NCBI GenBank assembly: GCA_018056405.1
Contig: JAGPFT010000221.1
Span: 1-5,620 of the forward strand
DNA length: 5,620 bases
Reading direction: 5' to 3'
Source of the DNA: Anaerolineae bacterium
GTDB taxonomy: Bacteria; Chloroflexota; Anaerolineae; Aggregatilineales; Aggregatilineaceae
Every line of letters begins with the position of its first letter. The stretch's first letter is position 1. Of the stretch, positions 1 to 5,080 are shown one piece after another. The position numbers and the translations under genes were made by a program. The notes under the pieces are model-generated. The model was given only the letters and a program-made list of their open reading frames with translations. It ran no database searches and was not told the origin of the DNA.

Positions 1-403
1 CCGTCTCCATGATGTCAAGCTGCACCAGTTCCAGCCAGTCCGGGTCGCTGACCAAGTCAATCTTGGTCAGCGCGATCAGCCCCGTCGGGACGGCCAGCAG
101 GTCGAGGATGGCCAGGTGCTCGCGCGTCTGGGGCATCACGCCCTCGTCGGCGGCGATGACCAGCAGCGCCACGTCAATGCCCCCCACCCCGGCCAGCATA
201 TTCTCGATGAAGTCGCGGTGCCCCGGCACGTCCACGATGCCCACGCGCTCGCCGGTCGGCAGGTCGAGCCAGGCGAAGCCGAGGTCAATGGTCATCTCGC
301 GGCGCTGTTCTTCGGCCAGGCGATCCGGGTTGATGCCGGTCAGGGCCTGGGTGAGCGTGGATTTGCCGTGATCCACGTGTCCGGCAGTGCCGATGACATG
401 CAT
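1..403 (-). CDS. selB: Selenocysteine-specific translation elongation factor SelB, N-terminal part (runs off the window)
   Basis: SelB is a GTPase that carries Sec-tRNA(Sec) to ribosomes stalled at a UGA followed by a SECIS hairpin. Only the first 134 codons are inside the window; the gene continues past position 1, so the C-terminal SECIS-binding winged-helix domains are not visible. The start is the ATG at 403, giving MHVIGTAGHVDHGKS at the N-terminus. The visible part is the GTP-binding domain: P-loop GHVDHGKS (residues 8-15), switch I region MTIDLGFAW (37-45), DVPGH (58-62) and TKID (113-116), where most GTPases have NKxD. The MTIDLG, ENMLAGVGGID and REHLAIL segments are typical of SelB and separate it from EF-Tu. 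The start lies 3 nt downstream of the selA stop, with an AAAGAG stretch near the selA end as a possible ribosome site, so translation is probably coupled within a selAB operon. Confidence 0.96.
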   Translation of the reverse strand, partial: MHVIGTAGHVDHGKSTLTQALTGINPDRLAEEQRREMTIDLGFAWLDLPTGERVGIVDVPGHRDFIENMLAGVGGIDVALLVIAADEGVMPQTREHLAILDLLAVPTGLIALTKIDLVSDPDWLELVQLDIMET

Positions 404-406
404 GGG

Positions 407-1741
407 TTACAACTCTTTCAGGGCTGCAATGACGAGGGCATCCTGTTCCGGCAGGACGGTGCGCGGATCGAGCAGCAAGCGATCCTCGCTCACACGAGTG
501 ATGACCGGCGGATCGTTGCCGCGCAGCCGCGCAGCCGCCGCGTTGGGCTGAGCCACGCGGGGGGCGAACGCCCAGGTGGGCAGCGTGTCGCCCGGTAGAC
601 TCCCCCCGCCCACTGTGGACTGCGCCGCGACGACCTCCCCGCCCACCTGCGCCGCCCACGCTTCGGCGCGCGCGCGGATCGCCTCCGGCGTCAGGCTGAT
701 CATGCGCCAGACGGGAATCTTCTGTAGGGCTTCGCCGCGCTGGTAATGCTCCAGCGTCGCCGCCAGGGCCGCGAGAGCCAGTTTGTCGGCGCGGATGGCG
801 CGGGCCAGCGGGTGACGTTTGAGCATCTCGATCAGGTCGGCGTGGCCAATGATAATCCCCCCCTGCGGCCCGCCGAGCAGCTTGTCGCCGCTGAACATCA
901 CCAGGTCGGCGCCGGCGGCCAGGCTCTCCTGGGCGGTTGGCTCGTGGGAGAGGCCGAACGCCGCCGTGTCGAGCAGCGCCCCGCTGCCAATGTCGTCCAG
1001 CAGCACCAGGCCGTGCTCGTGGGCGAGCGCAGCGAGATCGGCCAGCGGCACGGACTCGGTGAAGCCGACAACCTTGAAGTTGGAGGCGTGGGCGCGCACA
1101 ATGCAGGCCGCCCGCTCGTCCAGGGCGGCGGCGTAATCGCGCAGGTACGTGCGGTTGGTCGTGCCCACTTCGACCATGATCGCCCCGCTCTGGGCCATTA
1201 CGTCCGGCATGCGGAACGACCCGCCGATCTCGACAAGCTGTCCCCGGCTGATGATCGCCGCGCGCCCCTGGGCCAGCGCCGTCAGCGCGAGCAGCACGCC
1301 CGCCGCGTTGTTGTTGACGACCATCCCGGCCTCAGCGCCGGTGACAGCCGTGAGAATGCGCTCAATGTGCCGGTCGCGCTTGCCGCGTGTCCCTTCCTCT
1401 AGCGCGTATTCGAGCGTGCTGTAGCCGCCGCCCACCCCCGCCAGCGCCGCCAGCGCCTCGTCCGAAAGCGGCGCGCGCCCCAGGTTCGTGTGCAGAATCA
1501 CGCCCGTCGCGTTGATCACCGGGCGCAGCGTGGGCCGCGCCTCACGAGCCAGCGCCTCCGCCGCGCGCGCCACAAGCTCAGCTTCGGGCGGCACGGGCGC
1601 GCCTTCCAGCGCGGCCTCGCGCGCCTCTGCTGCCACGCGGCGCAGCGTCTCAGTCACCTGGGCGTGACCGTAGCGGTTCACCAGGGCGGCACTGGCGCGC
1701 AGCAGGGCGTCAATGCTGGGCAGGTCGCGGGGTGAGGTCAT
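407..1741 (-). CDS. selA: L-seryl-tRNA(Sec) selenium transferase SelA
   Basis: SelA is a PLP-dependent enzyme that converts Ser-tRNA(Sec) to Sec-tRNA(Sec) using selenophosphate. The product is 444 aa, close to the roughly 460 aa usual for bacterial SelA. The N-terminal tRNA-binding segment starts with LPSIDALLRASAALVNRYG. The family signature RPVINATGVILHTNLGRAPL, the VVNNNAAGVLLAL segment, SRGQLVEIGGSFRMPDVM and VGTTNRTY follow. The PLP lysine is K287 in SGDKLLGGPQGG, matching the position of K295 in the E. coli enzyme. The reading frame is open to an ATG at 1879, but the start at 1741 is preferred: it gives the family-typical N-terminus, has AAAGGA about 7 nt upstream, and lies downstream of the TATAAT at 1784-1789, whereas the longer form would run through the promoter and a dispersed repeat. 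It is first in an operon with selB. No selC or selD is seen in the window. Confidence 0.97.
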   Translation of the reverse strand: MTSPRDLPSIDALLRASAALVNRYGHAQVTETLRRVAAEAREAALEGAPVPPEAELVARAAEALAREARPTLRPVINATGVILHTNLGRAPLSDEALAALAGVGGGYSTLEYALEEGTRGKRDRHIERILTAVTGAEAGMVVNNNAAGVLLALTALAQGRAAIISRGQLVEIGGSFRMPDVMAQSGAIMVEVGTTNRTYLRDYAAALDERAACIVRAHASNFKVVGFTESVPLADLAALAHEHGLVLLDDIGSGALLDTAAFGLSHEPTAQESLAAGADLVMFSGDKLLGGPQGGIIIGHADLIEMLKRHPLARAIRADKLALAALAATLEHYQRGEALQKIPVWRMISLTPEAIRARAEAWAAQVGGEVVAAQSTVGGGSLPGDTLPTWAFAPRVAQPNAAAARLRGNDPPVITRVSEDRLLLDPRTVLPEQDALVIAALKEL

Positions 1742-1783
1742 GCGCCATCCTTTGCGGGCGAGGTCGCCGGGCGTGTCGCTCCG

Positions 1784-1812
1784 ATTATAGAGCGCGTGGG
1801 CGCAAAAAGCAC
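1784..1812 (-). promoter_or_regulatory. Probable selA promoter (perfect -10, weak -35)
   Basis: On the minus strand a perfect TATAAT (1784-1789) lies 42 nt upstream of the selA ATG, so transcription would start near 1777 with a leader of about 36 nt. The -35 region is poor: the best placement at 17-bp spacing is GTGCTT (1807-1812). The box is embedded in TATAATCGG, a 9-mer that occurs twice more in the window (4801-4809 and 4990-4998), always in this orientation. Position relative to the gene supports the call; the weak -35 leaves room for an activator or an alternative sigma factor. Confidence 0.6.
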
Positions 1813-1826
1813 GGCGAGCGGGCGCG

Positions 1827-1969
1827 GGGGTGTGTGCAAAGGTTGTCAGTAACCCATGCGACACCGGCAGTAGCCTCACCCCCTGGCCTCGCTGCGCTCG
1901 GCTTGCCCCCTCTCCGCTAACGGAGAGGGGGGCGGCGAGGCGCGTCAGCGCCGGGCAGGGGGGGAGGTA
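1827..1969. repeat. Dispersed palindromic repeat, copy A1 (related to the element at 4810-4992)
   Basis: About 140 bp align along nearly the whole length with 4811-4953, in the same orientation. Shared landmarks are GTGCAAAGGTTG near the left end, GGCAGTAGCCTCACCCCC, GCCTCGCTGCGCTCGGCTTG, the CCCCCTCTCC stem and GGCGGCGAGGCGCG. The core forms a hairpin, CCCCCTCTCCG (1906-1916) with CGGAGAGGGGG (1921-1931) around loop CTAA, inside further complementary arms. The left end resembles the terminal inverted repeat of the other copy, but no matching right end or target duplication is visible, so A1 looks decayed or truncated. It sits just upstream of the selA promoter and encodes nothing credible. 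Confidence 0.8.
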
Positions 1970-2063
1970 AAACCAGGAGCTACCTAAACACGGGAGGAGA
2001 AAGGGGCCGGGGGAACGGCGTGTTCTGGCAATTGTCCATCAACCAGCCTGGGAGAAAAGTACG

Positions 2064-2092
2064 TGGTCAACTGCGGGCAGAACGGTTAAAAA
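2064..2092 (+). promoter_or_regulatory. Weak candidate promoter for the metalloprotease gene
   Basis: TGGTCA (2064-2069) and TAAAAA (2087-2092) are separated by 17 bp, each matching the sigma-70 consensus at 4 of 6 positions. They would give a transcript starting near 2099 and a 5' leader of about 63 nt before the TTG at 2162. This is the best-spaced pair noticed in the stretch between repeat A1 and the gene; apart from it, nothing recognisable was seen in 1970-2161 (no tRNA, no clear terminator). Confidence 0.25.
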
Positions 2093-2161
2093 TGGCGGAA
2101 CACATGCCGCTGAGTCAACACGCCGGGGATACAGGCTACCAACGAGGGCACCGACGCACTC

Positions 2162-4159
2162 TTGACCCGCACACGTTTCTTTCGTCTTGTTCGCCACACG
2201 CTGGCGGTGCTCCTTATCGGGGCGCTGATCGCCATCTCTGCGCCAGGGATGCCCAGCGCGGCCATGCCCTGGCCTCAAGGGCCGTTGGGACAGGTGCCCA
2301 CGCCCGTCGCCCAGACTCTCGGCAGCGAGACGCTCGCCCAACTTGCCGGCGTCACCGTCCCCCCGCGCGACCGCATTGATCTGGCGCAACGGCTGCTCGG
2401 CCTGAGCGAAGTGCCCCAACTGCCCACCACTGCTCCGCCAGAGCTTGACCTGGGCGCGGTCGTGACGTTCTGGGCCGACAACCTCGACGACGACTATGCC
2501 TTTCAGGTGGATGCTGAGCTGGTCTACAAGACGGCGCATGTCTACATGTTCGTCGAGGTGGGCCAGCCGGTTGACCTGGCCGCCGTCCAACGCTCCGCTG
2601 ACGCCTTCGAGGAGGTCATCCGGCCCCGCGTTCACCAGGTCTTCGGCACGGAGTGGACGCCCGGCATTGATGGCGATCCGCATCTGGTCGTCCTGCACGC
2701 GACGCGCCTGGGGCAGTGGGTGGCAGCCTACTACGGCAGCAACAGCGCCTATCCGGCAGCGGCGGTCGCCAACTCCAACGAGCGCGAGATGTTCTACGTC
2801 AACCTGGACACGATGGGCGAGTCCATCGGCACGTGGTATTACGAGGGCGTGCTCGCTCACGAGTTCCAGCACATGGTGCACTGGCACGTAGACCCCAACG
2901 AAGATACCTGGCTGAACGAGGGCCTGTCTGAGTTGGCGACGCTGATCACCGGTTATGGGCCGGGCGACTTCACCTGGGCGTTCCTGCAATCGCCGGAGAT
3001 ACAGCTCAACACCTGGCCCGAAGAGAGTGGGCAGCGCGGGCTGCATTACGGCGCGGCTTTCCTCTTCGCCGCCTACTTCTACCAGCGTTATGGCGAGGAG
3101 GCCACGACGACCCTCGTCCGCAACCCCGCCAGCGGCCTCGCCAGCGTAGACCAGGCATTGGCCGCCATTGGCGCAGCCGATCCGACGACCGGCGCGCCGG
3201 TGACTGTGGTTGACCTCTTCGCCGACTGGCTGGCCGCCAACCTGCTCGCTGATCCCACGCTCTACGACGGGCGCTACGCCTACACGCTGGCCGATATGGA
3301 CATGCTGCCGCCAGCGACCGTTAGCGGGACGCTGCCCGCCGATGGCCTGCCGCGCGAGGCCGCCGCACCGCAGTGGGGCGCGCACTATCTGGTCGTGCCA
3401 GGGGGCAGCGTGCTGCAACGCTTCCGCCTGACCTTCAGCGGCAGCGAGTCCGTGTCCATCGTGCCCACCAACGCCCACAGCGGGCGGGCCATGTGGTGGT
3501 CGAACCGCGCCGATGACAGCGACTCCCGCCTGACGCGCGCCTTCGACCTCAGCGGCGTCAGCGCGGCGACGCTGCGCTTCTGGACGTGGTACCAGGTCGA
3601 GACCCTGTGGGACTTCGCCTACGTGATGGTCTCCACCGACGACGGCGCTAGCTGGACGCCGCTCAGCACGCGCCGCACGACCACCGACGATCCGCACCAC
3701 AACGCCTACGGCCCCGCCTACACCGGCGCGAGCGGCGGATGGGTCGAAGAGATGGTTGACCTGTCGCCTTACGCGGGGCGCGAGATTCTCCTGCGCTTCG
3801 AGGTCATCACCGATGACGCGGTGACGCAGCCCGGCATGGTCCTTGACGACATCCGCATCCCGGAGATCGGTTACGCCGATGATGTCGAGAGCGACGAGGG
3901 CGGCTGGATCAGCGAAGGGTGGCTGCGCACCGATAACCGGTTTCCTCAAGACTTCCTGGTGCTGCTGATCCAGCCGCCGGCGACGGCGGACGCGAACCCC
4001 GTCCGCCGCTTGCTCGACCTCGGCGACGGGTCCAGCGGCGAATGGGAGTTCACAGCCGGCGGGGCGGCGGGCGATGCGGTGCTCGTGGTGAGCGGGCTGG
4101 CTCCCATTACCACCGAGCCGGCCCGCTACACGGTGACGCTGAGTCCCATCACCGAATGA
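2162..4159 (+). CDS. Secreted zinc metalloprotease, immune inhibitor A (M6)-like, HEFQH/NEGLSE
   Basis: A 665-aa predicted exported peptidase. Residues 1-34 form a Sec signal peptide: basic start (MTRTRFFRLVRH), hydrophobic LAVLLIGALIAIS, and a likely cleavage after PSAA. The catalytic region contains HEFQH (residues 233-237; H233 and H237 as zinc ligands, E234 as catalytic base) followed by WLNEGLSELA, where E253 or E257 is the probable third ligand, a gluzincin-like arrangement. Residues about 440-570 (AMWWSNRADD, FWTWYQVETLWDFAYVMVS, DLSPYAGREILLRF, VLDDIRIPE) resemble the MAM-like domain of immune inhibitor A, and the last 90 residues (EGGWISEGWLRTDNRFPQDF) resemble its final beta domain. 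The start is a TTG, chosen because the upstream stop is at 2111, no ATG or GTG was found between, and GAGGG lies 13 nt upstream (rather far). There is no C-terminal anchor, so it is probably released outside the cell. The substrate is unknown. Family M6 versus M30 is not settled by eye. Confidence 0.85.
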   Translation: MTRTRFFRLVRHTLAVLLIGALIAISAPGMPSAAMPWPQGPLGQVPTPVAQTLGSETLAQLAGVTVPPRDRIDLAQRLLGLSEVPQLPTTAPPELDLGAVVTFWADNLDDDYAFQVDAELVYKTAHVYMFVEVGQPVDLAAVQRSADAFEEVIRPRVHQVFGTEWTPGIDGDPHLVVLHATRLGQWVAAYYGSNSAYPAAAVANSNEREMFYVNLDTMGESIGTWYYEGVLAHEFQHMVHWHVDPNEDTWLNEGLSELATLITGYGPGDFTWAFLQSPEIQLNTWPEESGQRGLHYGAAFLFAAYFYQRYGEEATTTLVRNPASGLASVDQALAAIGAADPTTGAPVTVVDLFADWLAANLLADPTLYDGRYAYTLADMDMLPPATVSGTLPADGLPREAAAPQWGAHYLVVPGGSVLQRFRLTFSGSESVSIVPTNAHSGRAMWWSNRADDSDSRLTRAFDLSGVSAATLRFWTWYQVETLWDFAYVMVSTDDGASWTPLSTRRTTTDDPHHNAYGPAYTGASGGWVEEMVDLSPYAGREILLRFEVITDDAVTQPGMVLDDIRIPEIGYADDVESDEGGWISEGWLRTDNRFPQDFLVLLIQPPATADANPVRRLLDLGDGSSGEWEFTAGGAAGDAVLVVSGLAPITTEPARYTVTLSPITE

Positions 4160-4240
4160 GCCTCCAACGCGAGTAAGTGTCCCTGCTGCCCGTTGGCGGA
4201 AGTCCACCAGCGGCTGTTCGATGGTTTACCCCACCCTCAA

Positions 4241-4264
4241 TCTCTCCCCGCCAGCAGGGAGAGA
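4241..4264. repeat. Hairpin in the convergent intergenic region
   Basis: TCTCTCCC (4241-4248) pairs perfectly with GGGAGAGA (4257-4264) around an 8-nt loop. It lies between the 3' ends of the protease and the YtxH-like gene. There is no T-tract on either side, so it is not a classical intrinsic terminator, although it could slow transcription from either direction. It belongs to the CTCTCC-type hairpin family found elsewhere in the window. Confidence 0.6.
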
Positions 4265-4276
4265 CTTGAGTCTGCT

Positions 4277-4306
4277 CCCCCTTTCTCCGCCGGCGGGGAA
4301 AGGGGG
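4277..4306. repeat. Strong GC hairpin between convergent genes, possible bidirectional transcription block
   Basis: CCCCCTTTC (4277-4285) pairs with GAAAGGGGG (4298-4306), and the stem continues inward through a T-G wobble and more GC pairs to a very small loop. Near-complementary outer arms (ACCCCACCCTC near 4229-4239 and GAGGATGGGGG near 4311-4321) enclose this hairpin and the one at 4241-4264, the same two-level plan as the tandem repeats at the right end. There is no T-tract, so a terminator role is only suggested by its location between two genes that point at each other. Confidence 0.65.
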
Positions 4307-4362
4307 CCGGGAGGATGGGGGTCCATTAGGCTCAACCGCGCACTTATTTCCGCCCTGATGTC

Positions 4363-4593
4363 CTAGCGCCGCTTCGCTGGCTCCTGCGCGCCGGTCACCG
4401 CTGCCAGTTGTGCTTCAAGCTCCGCCCGGCGCTGCGCGGCGGCTTCGCGCCCGGCCTGCAAGGCGCGCTGGTAGCGTCCGCGCAGTCCTTCGCGCATGGC
4501 GTCGCCGGACTTCGGTGAAAAGAGCAGCGCCACCGCCGTGCCAATCGCGCCCCCGCTCAGCACACCGCCCACAAATGCCAACACTCGCCGCAT
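4363..4593 (-). CDS. Small YtxH-type membrane protein
   Basis: A 76-aa protein with the plan of YtxH-domain proteins (general-stress-associated small membrane proteins of unknown biochemical role). Residues about 4-25 are a glycine- and alanine-rich membrane segment (VLAFVGGVLSGGAIGTAVAL), directly followed by the characteristic LFSPKSGDAMRE motif and then a charged, probably helical or coiled tail rich in R, Q, A and E (AGREAAAQRRAELEAQLAAV) ending in a basic KRR. The ATG at 4593 has GAGGAG 9 nt upstream, a convincing ribosome site. The only promoter-like sequence upstream on this strand is the CTGGCA-N17-TATAAT at 4804-4832, which would leave a leader of about 200 nt carrying the inverted-repeat block. 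The gene stands alone, convergent with the protease. Confidence 0.85.
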   Translation of the reverse strand: MRRVLAFVGGVLSGGAIGTAVALLFSPKSGDAMREGLRGRYQRALQAGREAAAQRRAELEAQLAAVTGAQEPAKRR

Positions 4594-4620
4594 GGCTGTT
4601 CGCTCCTCATGCTGGGGGTC

Positions 4621-4785
4621 ATCGGTTGTCAGTGATCAGTTTTCAGTGATCAGCGGTCGGTTCTCAGTGATCTTCCCTGAGGCGGAACACAGCACACCTG
4701 GCACGGGCTGCGTGCCCTGTGCTGTGCCCCATGCCGAACTCCAACTGGCCACTGATCACAGACAACCGACCACTAATCACCAATA
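4621..4785. repeat. Inverted-repeat block with TCAGTGATC direct repeats and nested hairpin
   Basis: Three direct copies of TCAGTGATC (4629-4637, 4643-4651, 4664-4672) lie on the left side. The 27-nt arm 4646-4672 is complementary to 4754-4780 at 23 of 27 positions. Between the arms a second hairpin is nested: ACAGCACA (4689-4696) and GGCACG (4700-4705) pair with CGTGCC (4711-4716) and TGTGCTGT (4718-4725) around loop GGCTG. The block could form a long double stem in RNA or a cruciform in DNA. It occupies the region just upstream of the YtxH-like gene. It may be a short nonautonomous mobile or palindromic element; no flanking target duplication was recognised. Confidence 0.65.
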
Positions 4786-4803
4786 ACCCTTCGCTCTCGC
4801 CCG

Positions 4804-4832
4804 ATTATACGGGTGCGTGCAAAGGTTGCCAG
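4804..4832 (-). promoter_or_regulatory. Candidate hybrid promoter: -35 in a MITE terminal repeat, -10 in its target duplication
   Basis: On the minus strand CTGGCA (4827-4832, 4 of 6 to TTGACA) precedes a perfect TATAAT (4804-4809) by exactly 17 bp. The -35 and spacer lie inside the left terminal inverted repeat of the 183-bp element, while the -10 is the flanking 6-bp duplication. It points toward the YtxH-like gene 210 bp away. Activity is inferred from sequence only. Confidence 0.45.
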
Positions 4833-4992
4833 TGATACGTGTGACGCTGGCAGTAGCCTCACCCCCAGCCTCGCTGCGCTCGGCTTGCCCCCTCTCCACG
4901 ACGTGGAGAGGGGGCGGCGAGGCGCGCCAGCGCCGAGGGGGGTGAGGCTAAGGAGCGCGACCCTGGTGCCTGACAGGTTTTGTACGCACCCG
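4810..4992. mobile_element. MITE-like element, 183 bp, with terminal inverted repeats and ATTATA duplication (copy A2)
   Basis: The ends 4810-4832 and 4970-4992 are inverted repeats, identical at 18 of 23 positions, with the outermost nine perfect (CGGGTGCGT / ACGCACCCG). Both sides are flanked by ATTATA in direct orientation (4804-4809 and 4993-4998), the look of a 6-bp target duplication; counting the adjacent CCCG, the direct repeat is 10 bp and overlaps the terminal repeat on the right. The interior is a multi-level palindrome: GCCTCACCCCC (4856-4866) with GGGGGTGAGGC (4938-4948), GCCTCG with CGAGGC, CTCGGC with GCCGAG, and a central CCCCCTCTCCACG (4888-4900) with its complement (4902-4914). 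There is no open frame for a transposase, so it would be mobilised in trans if at all. A decayed relative lies at 1827-1969. Confidence 0.65.
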
Positions 4993-5006
4993 ATTATATC
5001 CCACCC

Positions 5007-5035
5007 TTGACACGCTCCACGTCCGCGCTTAGAAT
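5007..5035 (+). promoter_or_regulatory. Near-consensus sigma-70 promoter facing the tandem repeat array
   Basis: TTGACA (5007-5012, perfect) and TAGAAT (5030-5035, 5 of 6) are separated by 17 bp. Transcription would begin near 5042 and run through an AT-rich leader (5041-5076) into the repeat array. No start codon with a ribosome site or long open frame follows on the plus strand within the window, so the product would be a noncoding or long-leader RNA. This is the best promoter match in the window. Confidence 0.65.
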
Positions 5036-5080
5036 CTGCAACTGAAAAAGTCTTTCATTTAAAACGCTTTAACCAATCTG

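Noticed and set aside
1742..1879. Longer SelA N-terminus starting at 1879
   Set aside because: The extra 46 residues have no resemblance to SelA, and would run across the TATAAT box and into a dispersed repeat.
1970..2161. A tRNA (for example selC) in the divergent intergenic region
   Set aside because: No GGTTCGAATCC-like T-arm or acceptor pairing was found by eye.
2039..4207. A 722-codon open frame on the minus strand covering the whole protease gene
   Set aside because: Its product is a low-complexity-like mix rich in R, G, H, A and V with no domain, while the plus strand encodes a signal peptide, HExxH motif and recognisable domains. It is the antisense shadow common in GC-rich genes.
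4241..4306. Intrinsic terminators between the two convergent genes
   Set aside because: The hairpins are strong, but no T-tract follows on either strand; kept as repeats with only a possible termination role.
4970..4998. Plus-strand promoter made by the right end of the MITE-like element (CTGACA-N17-ATTATA)
   Set aside because: ATTATA is a poor -10 in this orientation and the much better TTGACA-N17-TAGAAT lies just downstream.
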